DNA of 64,000 nt from Actinobacteria bacterium IMCC26207 (GTDB lineage Bacteria; Actinomycetota; Acidimicrobiia; Acidimicrobiales; Microtrichaceae): the NCBI GenBank assembly GCA_001025035.1, contig LCZK01000003.1, positions 124,001 through 188,000 of the forward strand. The letters run 5' to 3'. Under the pieces are notes generated by a model that did not search any database, was not told where the DNA came from, and was given only the letters and a program-made list of their open reading frames with translations. Position 1 is the first letter of the stretch. Each line of letters starts with the position of its first letter. Shown here piece by piece: positions 9,152 to 19,301 of this stretch. Made by a program: the position numbers and the translations under genes.

Positions 9152-9211
9152 GGAATCAGATGTACCGGAACCAGATCTGCGGGAATCAGATTTGCGGGAA
9201 CCGGTCGATTC
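9152..9211. repeat. 15-bp tandem repeat upstream of the ATP synthase operon
   Basis: Units begin at 9152, 9167, 9182 and 9197 with consensus GGAATCAGATNTGCG; about four copies, the last degenerate. The stretch lies between the small membrane protein and the first atp gene. A short open frame (GTG 9120 to 9338, 72 aa, overlapping the upstream stop) would read five-residue repeats of RESDL type across it, and the opposite strand would read ANLIP/ADLVP-like pentapeptides. Neither frame is convincing as a gene. Confidence 0.75.
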
Positions 9212-9270
9212 CAATAGATTGGGAAAGCTTTCACAAGCGCCTTGCAATTCGATTGGAGGGAGTCTTCCAA

Positions 9271-9296
9271 TTGGGGAATACCCCCTAGTTGGGGAA
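9271..9296 (+). promoter_or_regulatory. Direct repeat before the atp operon
   Basis: TTGGGGAA occurs at 9271-9278 and again at 9289-9296, 18 bp apart, with a C-run between them that could pair with either G-run. It lies 35-60 bp before the first atp start codon, where promoter or operator elements would be. No confident -10/-35 pair was found. Confidence 0.2.
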
Positions 9297-9330
9297 CCTT
9301 CTCGGCACTGGCGCTCAAGGAATTCTGACT

Positions 9331-9729
9331 ATGCCTGACTTCGCCACGAACACTCACGAGACAACTCGACAGTTGAATCGATCCCACGGTTCCTTTGAGT
9401 TGGCGCTTGCTCCAGTGATTCTTGGGTTGCTCGGATTGTGGCTTGATCGCACACTTGGAACGGTTCCACTGTTTTTGGTGCTGTTCACGGTCTGTGGGTT
9501 TGCAGGAGCGGGAATCAAGATTTATTACACCTACCGCTATCAGATGGAACAGCATCAGGCAGAGGTTGCGTGGAAGGGACACGAGTCTTCGGAGTCGTTT
9601 CGTGCTGAGAGCAGTGCTCGAACTGAGCGGTTGTCGGTTGGATCTGCAGAAGATACAGATCCGGTTGCAGAGTTTGACTCGGCAACAAAGGATGATCTGA
9701 GCGCGGCGAATCGAGTCGACCGTGGCTGA
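9331..9729 (+). CDS. AtpZ/AtpI-like small membrane protein at the head of the ATP synthase operon
   Basis: 132 aa. The ATG at 9331 is chosen because AAGGAA lies 8 bp upstream; a longer in-frame start at 9289 has no ribosome site. Two membrane segments (FELALAPVILGLLGLWLD and LFLVLFTVCGFAGAGIKIYY) fit the AtpZ/Fo-associated family, which sits at the head of atp operons and is thought to help Fo assembly or Mg2+ supply. An acidic soluble tail of about 60 residues follows. The stop overlaps the next gene by 8 bp. Confidence 0.75.
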   Translation: MPDFATNTHETTRQLNRSHGSFELALAPVILGLLGLWLDRTLGTVPLFLVLFTVCGFAGAGIKIYYTYRYQMEQHQAEVAWKGHESSESFRAESSARTERLSVGSAEDTDPVAEFDSATKDDLSAANRVDRG

Positions 9730-10270
9730 TCCTATGAACATCCGCATTGAGGGGCCTTCGCCCGCAATGCAAGTCGCAGTTGATCTTGCACGCAAGAGCG
9801 TCTGGCTGATTCCAGTAGTAGTCATTATCTCAGCGGCATTCTGGGGAATCGATGGCGTGCTCTCGAGCATGTATGCCTTAGCAATCGTCGTGGTCAACTT
9901 TCTGCTCGCCGCGTACATGCTGGCAGTGACCGGACGGATCAGTGCGGCCGTCATGGCAGCCGCAGCGCTGTTTGGCTTCTTGTTGCGCTTGGGCCTTATC
10001 TTCTTGGCTGTGCTACTCGTGCGTAACACCGAATGGATCGAGCTGTTGCCATTTGGCATCACCCTCATTAGCACTCATCTAGCCTTGCTCTTTTGGGAGA
10101 TGCGTTACGTTTCGGCCACTCTGGCTTTTCCTGGCCTCAAGCCGCAAGCAACCCCCAATCCCTATCTGCCCTCCTCGGAGAGCAGCGATTCCGTCCCATC
10201 TAACCTCTCACCTAGCGCTTCGGCGCCGGATAGCTACGGTAACCGTGGCTTATCGGCACCAAAGGGCTGA
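9722..10270 (+). CDS. atpI: ATP synthase protein I (AtpI-like)
   Basis: 182 aa with four predicted membrane segments between residues about 25 and 125, matching ATP synthase subunit I proteins, which help assemble the c-ring. A Ser/Pro-rich tail of about 45 residues follows. Start is GTG 9722 inside the previous gene; a second in-frame start is ATG 9734. It is followed by atpB after 33 bp. Together with the preceding gene this operon has two small accessory membrane proteins ahead of subunit a. Confidence 0.75.
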   Translation: MADPMNIRIEGPSPAMQVAVDLARKSVWLIPVVVIISAAFWGIDGVLSSMYALAIVVVNFLLAAYMLAVTGRISAAVMAAAALFGFLLRLGLIFLAVLLVRNTEWIELLPFGITLISTHLALLFWEMRYVSATLAFPGLKPQATPNPYLPSSESSDSVPSNLSPSASAPDSYGNRGLSAPKG

Positions 10271-10303
10271 GTGGGCAACGCGCCGTAGAAGGAGCTTCTT
10301 CGA

Positions 10304-11134
10304 ATGCTCGGTCTTCAGACCTTGGTAGGCAATCTCACAAACATCGCACTCCTCGCCGCAGAAGGTGAGGGTGGCGGAGGCGTGCAGTTCCCTCCGATTG
10401 AAAACATCGTTAAGTGGCCCGCACTCTTCGGCGAGGACACGTTCTACGCCTTCAACAAGATTGCGCTGATCTCGATGATCGCCATGATTGTCCCGGCACT
10501 TTTGTTCTATTTCGCCGGCCGCAAAGCCAGCTTGGTGCCTAAGAAGCTTCAGAACATCATGGAAGCATCCATCGACTTCGTGGAGAAGCAAGTCATCATG
10601 CCCGCCATTGGCCCAGAAGGCATGCGCTACTTGCCCATGTTGGTGGCAATGGTGTTCTTCATCTGGATCGGAAACGTCTTTGAGGTAATCCCCACCTCGC
10701 ATATGCCAGCTAACGCTCGTATGGCCAATCCGCTCATGCTTGCCATGACTGCATGGGTGATGTTTATTGGAGTTGGGGTCAAGCACAACGGCCTTGGCTA
10801 CTTCAAGTCGGCTCTGTTTCCGCCAGGAGTTCCGAAAGCCTTGTATCTCTTGGTGACGCCCATTGAGTTCCTGTCCACGTTCCTGATCCGGCCGTTCTCA
10901 CTTGCCGTGCGACTTTTCGCAAACATGCTTGCAGGTCACATTTTGTTGGTGACCTTCTCGGTGCTCTGCATCACCTTGTGGGGCTTTACCCCTCTCGTCG
11001 TAGTTGAGCTTCTTTCGTTCCCGATGCTGGTGGCATTCACTGGCTTCGAGTTTATGGTTGCCTTCTTGCAAGCATTCATCTTTGCCCTTCTCACTGCTGT
11101 GTATATCGGCGGTGCGTTACACCCGGAGCATTAA
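10304..11134 (+). CDS. atpB: F1Fo ATP synthase subunit a
   Basis: Fo stator subunit forming the proton half-channels, 276 aa. The essential Arg is in AVRLFANMLAGH (Arg203), and the last helix carries LQAFIFALLTAVYIGGALHPEH with the expected Gln. An AAGGAG site lies 10 bp before the ATG. It opens the structural part of the operon. Confidence 0.95.
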   Translation: MLGLQTLVGNLTNIALLAAEGEGGGGVQFPPIENIVKWPALFGEDTFYAFNKIALISMIAMIVPALLFYFAGRKASLVPKKLQNIMEASIDFVEKQVIMPAIGPEGMRYLPMLVAMVFFIWIGNVFEVIPTSHMPANARMANPLMLAMTAWVMFIGVGVKHNGLGYFKSALFPPGVPKALYLLVTPIEFLSTFLIRPFSLAVRLFANMLAGHILLVTFSVLCITLWGFTPLVVVELLSFPMLVAFTGFEFMVAFLQAFIFALLTAVYIGGALHPEH

Positions 11135-11193
11135 TCCGGTCAGTTGTCATCTCAGTAATCAGAAGTTCAGAACAGCAGTGAAGCATCAAAAAT

Positions 11194-11558
<365 letters not shown>

Positions 11559-11607
11559 ACCACGGGTTCGCCCGCCAGATCAGTTCGTATTCGCCCATCT
11601 AGCCATT

Positions 11608-11620
11608 CCGCCTATGGCGG
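11608..11620 (+). promoter_or_regulatory. Hairpin between atpE and atpF
   Basis: CCGCC-TAT-GGCGG, a perfect five-pair GC stem, ends six bases before the GGAGG site of atpF. It could cap the atpE transcript or limit initiation on atpF, fitting the need for many c but few b subunits. Short, so only suggestive. Confidence 0.3.
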
Positions 11621-11638
11621 ACACCGGAGGAGACCCGG

Positions 11639-12184
11639 ATGATTGGTTTGCTGGCTGCACTTGCAGCAGAAGTCCCAGAAAAAGTCATTAATCCAGTAGT
11701 TCCAGATGAGATCGGCGAGATCTTCTGGGGTGCACTTGCCTTTTTCACTCTCTGGGCCTTGCTCAGATACGTGTGTTTGCCGCCACTCTTGAAGGTCCGC
11801 GCAGAGCGGGAACAACAGGTGCTCGCAGACCAAGAGGCAGCTTCTGCTGCTGAAACGCAGGGCGAGCAGGTTCGGCGTGACTATGAAGCCACGTTGGCTG
11901 AGGCCCGCTCCGAGGCAAACCGCATCGTTGAGGTTGCCCGGGTTGCCTCCGAGGCCCAGCGTTCTCAGGCAGTTGCGGTGGCCGAGGCTGCCGCTGCCGA
12001 GGAACGTCAAGCTGCGATGGCCGACCTTGATGCCGCACGTGCTCAGGCACTGAACCAGATCAAAGGTGATGTGGCTTCGATTGCAATTTCGGCTGCATCC
12101 AAGGTTGTGCAAGCAGATCTTGATCTTGCCCAGAACCAGTCCACGATCGATGACTACGTGAACCAAGCCAGCGGAACTCGCTGA
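11639..12184 (+). CDS. atpF: F1Fo ATP synthase subunit b (first of two)
   Basis: Peripheral stalk subunit, 181 aa: short N-terminal periplasmic part, one membrane helix (EIFWGALAFFTLWALLRYVCLPPLL, about 27-50), then a long Ala/Glu-rich coiled coil to the end. GGAGG lies 8 bp before the ATG. A second b-type gene follows directly, so the stalk is probably a b/b' heterodimer. Confidence 0.9.
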   Translation: MIGLLAALAAEVPEKVINPVVPDEIGEIFWGALAFFTLWALLRYVCLPPLLKVRAEREQQVLADQEAASAAETQGEQVRRDYEATLAEARSEANRIVEVARVASEAQRSQAVAVAEAAAAEERQAAMADLDAARAQALNQIKGDVASIAISAASKVVQADLDLAQNQSTIDDYVNQASGTR

Positions 12185-12201
12185 GCAGGGTGGAGAACAT
12201 G

Positions 12202-12738
12202 ATGTTGAGCAGTATTGCAATGTTGGCCTCTGAAGAACCGAATAGTTTCTGGCTTGTCTCAGACTTGAACGAGGTCATCTGGGGAACGCTGTCGTTCCTT
12301 GTGGTGGCGTACTTCCTTGTTAAGTTTGGTAAGGCTCCGACTCTCAAGTTCCTCTCTGGTCGGATAGCTGGAATTAAGGCGACTCTTGATGAGGCGGAGC
12401 AGGCCCGAATCGCCGCAGAGACTGACCGGGACAGCATTAAGGCTGCATTAGCTGACTCGGACACAGAAGCCGCCAAGATCATCGAGCGGGCGCATGCTGA
12501 TGCCGAGCAACTAGGCAATGACACGACCATTCGTGCAGCACGAGATGCCCAGGGTGTTACCGAGCGGGCAGCGGCAGACCTGGTGTCGACTCGTCAGCAA
12601 ACAGAGTCTGACCTAGCTGGCGAACTGTCGCGACTGTCGCTCGGTGCGGCTGAGCGAGTGGTGGAGACATCACTTGACGAGGCAACTCAGCAGCGACTCA
12701 TTCAGTCATATATCGATCAAGTCGGAAGCCAGAACTAA
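12202..12738 (+). CDS. atpF: F1Fo ATP synthase subunit b' (second b-type subunit)
   Basis: 178 aa from ATG 12202; in-frame starts also exist at GTG 12190 and ATG 12199, but GGAG at 12192-12195 is best spaced for 12202. Same layout as its neighbour: one membrane helix (EVIWGTLSFLVVAYFLVKFGKAP), then a charged coiled coil ending in SYIDQVGSQN. It differs enough in sequence from the first copy to be a paralogue with its own role, not a recent duplicate. Actinobacteria such as mycobacteria have b plus a b-delta fusion, so separate b, b' and delta genes differ from that arrangement. Confidence 0.88.
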   Translation: MLSSIAMLASEEPNSFWLVSDLNEVIWGTLSFLVVAYFLVKFGKAPTLKFLSGRIAGIKATLDEAEQARIAAETDRDSIKAALADSDTEAAKIIERAHADAEQLGNDTTIRAARDAQGVTERAAADLVSTRQQTESDLAGELSRLSLGAAERVVETSLDEATQQRLIQSYIDQVGSQN

Positions 12739-12761
12739 TCGCAGATCAAAAACCGCTGCGA
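12739..12761 (+). promoter_or_regulatory. Hairpin after the second b-type gene
   Basis: TCGCAG (12739-12744) pairs with CTGCGA (12756-12761) around an 11-nt loop, starting at the first base after the stop. It lies in a 130-bp gap that otherwise shows nothing recognisable before atpH. Confidence 0.25.
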
Positions 12762-12868
12762 CTTGAAGCGTTCAATCTATTGAACAAAGCCGTTGCGAAG
12801 AATTCAGTACACACAAAGTTTAACTAGCAAGAATCCACAGTCCTACCGAGAGCAGAGCGAACGAAAAG

Positions 12869-13396
12869 ATGAGCGACACACGCATCACCGCTTACGCAGA
12901 CGCTGCCTTTGCAATTGCCCAAGCAGAGGGCGACCTTGCAGAGGTTGAAGACGAGTTGTTCCGACTCGGTCGCGTCCTAGAGTCCAATGACGAACTGCGA
13001 TCAGCTCTGACTGATCAGCATGTTCCGGTTTCTCGCCGCCAGCAGATCATCGAGGACTTGCTTGCAGGCAAGGCCACCCAAACCACCTTGGCGATTGTCT
13101 CCATGATTGTTGGTGCAGGTCGCGCTGCTGACTTGGTCAAGATTGCCAACGAACTTGTACAGCGCACTGCCAGCAACTCAGGCCAAGCCGTGGCAGAGGT
13201 GCGCTCAGCAGTTGCCCTGACCGATGCACAGCTAACGGAATTGACTGCCGCACTCAAGGCCCGCACCAATATGGACATCCTGGTCAAGAACATTGTCGAT
13301 CCGTCGGTGATGGGTGGCCTCGTCACCCAAATTGGCGACTCCGTCCTTGATGGAACCGTCCGAACTCGCCTCAACCAACTTCGGGACGCGTTCTAA
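12869..13396 (+). CDS. atpH: F1Fo ATP synthase subunit delta
   Basis: Links the b stalk to the top of F1. 175 aa, normal length for a stand-alone delta: helical N-domain (RITAYADAAFAIAQAEGD), then the conserved C-terminal signature DPSVMGGLVTQIGDSVLDGTV. The ribosome site before ATG 12869 is weak. The stop codon lies inside a 17-bp direct duplication. Confidence 0.92.
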   Translation: MSDTRITAYADAAFAIAQAEGDLAEVEDELFRLGRVLESNDELRSALTDQHVPVSRRQQIIEDLLAGKATQTTLAIVSMIVGAGRAADLVKIANELVQRTASNSGQAVAEVRSAVALTDAQLTELTAALKARTNMDILVKNIVDPSVMGGLVTQIGDSVLDGTVRTRLNQLRDAF

Positions 13397-13424
13397 AGAT
13401 CTACAGCTTCTAAAGACCTACAGC
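13391..13424 (+). repeat. 17-bp tandem duplication spanning the atpH stop codon
   Basis: TTCTAAAGATCTACAGC (13391-13407) is followed at once by TTCTAAAGACCTACAGC (13408-13424), one mismatch. The first copy holds the last Phe codon and the TAA stop; the second repeats both downstream. The protein is not changed because the first stop stays in place. Confidence 0.8.
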
Positions 13425-13548
13425 CCAGCAATCCTAAAAAGTAATGAAGTATCGCTGAAAATAACTATCACTGACAGAGAGATCATCGGTGAACAAACCG
13501 TTCACTGATTACACCGCACCAACACCACGCCGCAGGAGATTTCCCCAC

Positions 13549-15195
13549 ATGGCTGAACTCACAATCAATACTGCCGACATCAGCGCAGCAATCAAGAAAA
13601 ACCTCGAGGGGTTTACCCCCGATGTATCGCTGACCCAAGTAGGTCGCGTGCTCGAGGTGGGCGACGGTATCGCTCGAGTCTCGGGATTGCCCGACGCAGC
13701 AGTGAACGAACTGCTCGAGTTTGAATCAGGACTGCTTGGCCTAGCTCTCAACCTTGATGAGGAGTCAATCGGAGCAGTGGTGCTCGGCGAGGTTGACTCC
13801 ATCGAAGAGGGACAGTCAGTGAAGGCGACAGGCAACATCTTGTCGGTTCCCGTTGGTGATGGTCTGCTCGGCCGAGTTGTCAACACCCTCGGCGAGCCAA
13901 TTGACGGCAAGGGTCCACTGAGTAACGTTCAGTCTCGCCGCATGGAGATTCAGGCCCCAGGAATTATGGGCCGCCAGCCGGTGAAGGAGCCGATGCAGAC
14001 AGGCATCAAGGCGATTGACTCCCTTATTCCCGTGGGTCGCGGTCAGCGAGAACTGATCATTGGCGACCGCAAGACTGGCAAGACCACCGTTGCAATCGAC
14101 ACGATCATTAATCAGCGTGGCCTCGGTGTGAAGTGCATCTACGTAGCCGTTGGGCTCAAGGCTTCAACGGTTGCTCAAACTGTGGCAACTCTCGAAGAGC
14201 GTGGAGCACTTGATTACACCGTGGTGGTTGTTGCGCCTGCATCAGACCCAGCACCCTTCAAGTATCTTGCCCCCTACTCCGGATGTGCCATGGGCCAACA
14301 CTGGATGGACAACGGCGAGCACGCTCTCATCGTGTATGACGATCTGTCGAAGCAGGCTGAGGCTTACCGCCAGGTTTCGTTGCTTCTCCGCCGTCCGCCA
14401 GGGCGTGAGGCTTACCCAGGTGACGTGTTCTATCTACATAGCCGCTTGCTTGAGCGTGCTGCTCGACTCAAGGATGAGCCCGGCAAGCCAGGTGGTTCTT
14501 TGACGGCATTGCCCATCATCGAAACCAAAGCCGGCGACGTTTCTGCTTATATTCCAACCAACGTAATCTCGATTACTGATGGTCAGATTTTCTTGCAGGA
14601 CGACCTCTTCAAGTCCGGTATTCGCCCCGCAGTAGACGTCGGTATTTCGGTGTCACGAGTGGGTTCCTCGGCGCAGATCAAGGCCATGAAGAAGGCCGTT
14701 GGAACGCTCAAGTCTGATCTGCAGCAATTCCGCGACCTCGAGGCGTTCGCCGCTTTCGGCTCTGACCTCGATGCTGCATCCAAGGCGCAGCTTGAGCGTG
14801 GTTACCGTTTGACCGAACTGCTCAAGCAGGGGATCAACTCGCCGATGTCGGTTGAAGAACAATGTGTGGTGCTCTTCGCCGCAACACGTGGTTATCTCGA
14901 CAACATCGAGATCTCTGATGTGGCCGGCTATGAGGCCAGCTTGATTGAGTGGTTCCGCACTCGTCATAGCGATGCACTCGAAGGCATTCGTAGCAGCGGC
15001 GACATCGCCGATGTTGACGGCTTTGAAGCAGCTATCAAGGCCTTCACCGAGCAGTTCGAAGGGGCAGTTGCCGACGGCTCAGCTCCCGAGATCGAGGCCA
15101 TGGCGCAGGCCGAGGCCAGCTTGCAACGTGCACCGATTCATCTGCCCGAAGAAGAGATTGTCCGTCCAGACTCCGCCGACACAGAGCTTCGCTGA
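13549..15195 (+). CDS. atpA: F1Fo ATP synthase subunit alpha
   Basis: Non-catalytic nucleotide-binding F1 subunit, 548 aa. ATG 13549 is chosen over the in-frame GTG at 13489 because AGGAG lies 10 bp upstream and [17 protein letters not shown] aligns with the family start. P-loop GDRKTGKT at 172-179; the Arg-finger region is [17 protein letters not shown]. The C-terminus runs about 35 residues beyond typical alpha subunits in an acidic tail ([20 protein letters not shown]). Confidence 0.95.
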   Translation: MAELTINTADISAAIKKNLEGFTPDVSLTQVGRVLEVGDGIARVSGLPDAAVNELLEFESGLLGLALNLDEESIGAVVLGEVDSIEEGQSVKATGNILSVPVGDGLLGRVVNTLGEPIDGKGPLSNVQSRRMEIQAPGIMGRQPVKEPMQTGIKAIDSLIPVGRGQRELIIGDRKTGKTTVAIDTIINQRGLGVKCIYVAVGLKASTVAQTVATLEERGALDYTVVVVAPASDPAPFKYLAPYSGCAMGQHWMDNGEHALIVYDDLSKQAEAYRQVSLLLRRPPGREAYPGDVFYLHSRLLERAARLKDEPGKPGGSLTALPIIETKAGDVSAYIPTNVISITDGQIFLQDDLFKSGIRPAVDVGISVSRVGSSAQIKAMKKAVGTLKSDLQQFRDLEAFAAFGSDLDAASKAQLERGYRLTELLKQGINSPMSVEEQCVVLFAATRGYLDNIEISDVAGYEASLIEWFRTRHSDALEGIRSSGDIADVDGFEAAIKAFTEQFEGAVADGSAPEIEAMAQAEASLQRAPIHLPEEEIVRPDSADTELR

Positions 15196-15226
15196 AGTTT
15201 CGGACGATCGGAAGTAGGGAGACCCC

Positions 15227-16222
15227 ATGCCGGGCGCACAGGAACGAGTACTACGCAGGCGTATCGCCAGCGTTCAGAACACGAAAAAGATTACGCGCGC
15301 CATGGAACTCATCGCGGCTACTCGTGTGGTCAAGGCCCAAGTGCGAGCCAACGAGGCGCGGCCCTATTCCGAACGCATCACAGAGGTCATTCAGGACTTA
15401 GCTGCTGCAGGTGCCGATGCCGATCACCCGTTGCTCCGGCCAATCGAAAAAGTTCAAAAGGTTGGGGTACTTGTCCTTTCTGGGGACCGTGGTTTGGCCG
15501 GCGCCTATAACACCAACGTGATTCGCGCCGCAGAGCAAGAGATCCAAGATGCTCGGTCCAAGGGTCTGGACTATTCGCTTGTGACCGTGGGCCGCAAGGC
15601 AGAGGGGTATTTCCGGTTCAGGAACTTTGATATCGACGCCTCATTCAGTGGGTTCACGGACCGTCCAACCTATGAAGAAGCAGTAGCCATTGCGGCTCGA
15701 GTTACTGACATGTTTGTGAACGGCGGATGCGATCGAATCGATCTTGCCTATACCCGCTTTATTACACTGGGTACACAAGAGGTCGTGGTCCGGCGCTTCT
15801 TGCCCCTCGAGTCTGAAGCCACGATTGCTTCTGCGGGGGACGCAGGTGCCACTGCAGGGTTCGAGTTTGAGCCCTCGGCGAACGCTGTGCTCGAGTCACT
15901 CCTTCCTCGCTACATCGAGTCTCGTATCTACGCTGCATTGCTCGATGCGGCAGCCTCGGAACTAGCGAACCGTCAGCGAGCTATGAAGTCCGCCACCGAT
16001 AACGCTCAAGAACTCATCATCAAGTACACCCGCAAGATGAACCAGGTGCGCCAAGAGGCAATCACCACCGAGATCATGGAAATCATCAGCGGCGCCGAGG
16101 CCCTAGCTGACGACAAGTCTGGCCCTGAAGACTTGTTGCTCGATCACTTGTCAGCTGATCCCTTCCCCAACGTGCTTGATCGCCGCACCCAACATTCGCA
16201 CCACGAGACACCTCGCACATGA
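15227..16222 (+). CDS. atpG: F1Fo ATP synthase subunit gamma
   Basis: Central rotor shaft, 331 aa. N-terminal coil RRRIASVQNTKKITRAMELIA and C-terminal coil NAQELIIKYTRKMNQVRQEA with ITTEIMEIISGAEAL, the usual end of the family. About 35 residues follow that point, rich in Asp, His and Pro, which most gamma subunits lack. AGGGAG lies before the ATG. A five-pair hairpin (CCGCA-CTTCA-TGCGG, 16244-16258) lies in the gap to atpD. Confidence 0.95.
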   Translation: MPGAQERVLRRRIASVQNTKKITRAMELIAATRVVKAQVRANEARPYSERITEVIQDLAAAGADADHPLLRPIEKVQKVGVLVLSGDRGLAGAYNTNVIRAAEQEIQDARSKGLDYSLVTVGRKAEGYFRFRNFDIDASFSGFTDRPTYEEAVAIAARVTDMFVNGGCDRIDLAYTRFITLGTQEVVVRRFLPLESEATIASAGDAGATAGFEFEPSANAVLESLLPRYIESRIYAALLDAAASELANRQRAMKSATDNAQELIIKYTRKMNQVRQEAITTEIMEIISGAEALADDKSGPEDLLLDHLSADPFPNVLDRRTQHSHHETPRT

Positions 16223-16238
16223 TGCCTCACCGCTTTAG

Positions 16239-17779
<1,541 letters not shown>

Positions 17780-17780
<1 letters not shown>

Positions 17781-18184
17781 TGCCGCTTCTCGTCGAACTT
17801 GTCTCTCCTGAGCGCGTTGCGTACACAGGCGAAGCCAAGATGGTGATTTGTCGTACCACCACCGGCGACATCGCCTTTTTGCCAGGCCACGTTCCCTTTA
17901 TCGGCGTACTCGCAACGCACCCAGTGCGAGTTTTGCTCGAGGATGGCGGCGAGCAGATTATTGCTGTGCATCAAGGGTTCGTAGAGGTGTCACCTCCTGA
18001 AGATGGCACCACCCGCGTGACGATTTTGTCTGATGTCTGCGAGTTGTCCGAGACCATCGAGGTGGCTCGGGCGCAGCAGGCCAAGAGTGCTGCTGAGTCG
18101 GCACTTGCGAGCGATTCAGAAGATGTTGAAGCCGCTGCAGCGTTGCGTCGAGCGAATGTTCGACTCTCTGTAGCAAACGCCTAG
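17780..18184 (+). CDS. atpC: F1Fo ATP synthase subunit epsilon
   Basis: Rotor subunit and regulator, 134 aa: beta-sandwich N-domain (VELVSPERVAYTGEAKMVIC, GDIAFLPGHVPFIGVL), then a two-helix C-domain with alanine-rich sequence. Coupled to atpD by a one-base TAATG overlap. The stop codon lies inside the terminator stem. Confidence 0.93.
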
Positions 18185-18204
18185 GTCCGAGGTCCTAGGC
18201 GTTT
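18175..18204 (+). terminator. Hairpin at the end of the atp operon
   Basis: AAACGCCTAGG (18175-18185) and CCTAGGCGTTT (18194-18204) form a perfect 11-bp stem with an 8-nt loop, overlapping the atpC stop codon. There is no T-run after it except the TTT in the stem, as is common for actinobacterial terminators. Confidence 0.75.
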
Positions 18205-18254
18205 GGCGGCATAGGCCCTCTGTCGTACTCGCTGCTCTCACCTAACCTTGGTAG

Positions 18255-19292
18255 ATGCCACGTCGTCGAGTCGCAGTCGCGCTCCTGCCTCCCGCTTCGA
18301 TCTCGGCCAAGATCCAAGCTGTTCGGTCCCTTCTTGGTGATCCGCGAATCGATCGTATTGCTCCTCATCTGACCTTGGTTCCGCCAGTCAACTTGGCTGA
18401 TCAGGACGTAGAGCAGTTGCAAGGCCTGCTGAGGTCAGTGGGTTCGGCTACCACGCCATTCACGCTCACACTCGGTCCCATGAGTTCATTCTCTCCGAAC
18501 ACGCCGACCTTGCACCTAGCCGTGCAGGGAGACTTACCTGCGCTTCGCGCCCTGCGTGAGCAACTCAGGGTGCCGCCCGTGAACCGACCGGAGGTCTGGC
18601 CGTTCACTGCGCATGTGACGCTTCGTGACTCAGTGCCCGAAGATCAGATTCCTCCTGCGTTGCAGTTGTTCACGGGGGAACTTCCGCCTTGGCCTGTAAG
18701 CAGGCTTTATCTGCTGGAGTTCTCGCCACTCAAACAGGGGGAGGTTTGGTTGCCGATCCTTGAAGAGCCATTTGAAGCCCCGGTAGTGGTTGGCCGCGGC
18801 GGGATTGAGTTGCTGCTGCGCACGGTGAATCTTCTTGAGTCCCGTGTGGCTCAGTTGTTCACGGGAATGGGATGTCAGCTTCCTGCGGAAGAAGAAGATC
18901 TCAGCGGACTGATGCTTGTTGTGGCTGAACGGCTCGAGCGTCCTGGTGTGCCAGTGGCAGCAGCTATCGGGACAGTGGCGGGCAAGACTGCCGAGTTGCT
19001 GCAGTTCTGTGTTAACTCCGAACAGCGCCGTGTTGGAATTGGCCGCCAAGTGCTGATGCACTGGTGCGCTGAGGCAGCCCGTCGCGGAGCGATGCGTGCT
19101 GTGGTCTCTCATCCGTTAGAGGCTGACTCGCTACTGGCCAATTCGCTACTGGCCGATTCGCTACTGGCCAATTCGCTTGCCTCTGAGGCTACGACTTCCT
19201 TGATCAGTGCAGCCGAGGTGCTGCAGGGCTGCGGCTTTACGCCCGTAGGTCGCAGCATGTTGCGAGAGTTGTTGGTCTACTCGGGGGAGTAG
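18255..19292 (+). CDS. 2H phosphoesterase (2'-5' RNA ligase-like) fused to a GNAT acetyltransferase
   Basis: 345 aa with two enzyme-like domains. Residues 1 to about 175 form a 2H phosphoesterase domain with both HxT motifs, HLTLVPP (His38) and HVTLRD (His120), as in 2'-5' RNA ligases and cyclic phosphodiesterases acting on RNA ends or cyclic nucleotides. Residues from about 185 match GNAT N-acetyltransferases, with the acetyl-CoA loop RRVGIG at 258-263 and GCGFTPVGR near the end. Between these GNAT elements, residues 289-307 are a five-residue repeat (ADSLL/ANSLL) encoded by a 15-bp tandem repeat. The gene stands alone after the atp terminator and 9 bp before the SDR gene. Substrates are unknown. 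Confidence 0.75.
   Translation: MPRRRVAVALLPPASISAKIQAVRSLLGDPRIDRIAPHLTLVPPVNLADQDVEQLQGLLRSVGSATTPFTLTLGPMSSFSPNTPTLHLAVQGDLPALRALREQLRVPPVNRPEVWPFTAHVTLRDSVPEDQIPPALQLFTGELPPWPVSRLYLLEFSPLKQGEVWLPILEEPFEAPVVVGRGGIELLLRTVNLLESRVAQLFTGMGCQLPAEEEDLSGLMLVVAERLERPGVPVAAAIGTVAGKTAELLQFCVNSEQRRVGIGRQVLMHWCAEAARRGAMRAVVSHPLEADSLLANSLLADSLLANSLASEATTSLISAAEVLQGCGFTPVGRSMLRELLVYSGE
19125..19178 (+). repeat. 15-bp tandem repeat inside the 2H-GNAT gene
   Basis: Units GACTCGCTACTGGCC (19125), AATTCGCTACTGGCC (19140), GATTCGCTACTGGCC (19155) and a partial copy from 19170; differences are almost confined to the first base pair of each unit. In frame, giving (A/N)-D/N-S-L-L pentapeptides. Near identity implies recent expansion. 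Confidence 0.9.
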
Positions 19293-19301
19293 TCTCGGCC
19301 C

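Noticed and set aside
9120-9338. 72-aa frame overlapping the small membrane protein stop
   Set aside because: Runs over a 15-bp repeat and past the atp-operon start; composition is that of the repeat. Kept only as a repeat feature.
9115-10074. 319-aa minus-strand frame with pentapeptide-like repeats
   Set aside because: Lies opposite two coding genes of the atp operon; the pentapeptide look comes from the 15-bp repeat read backwards.
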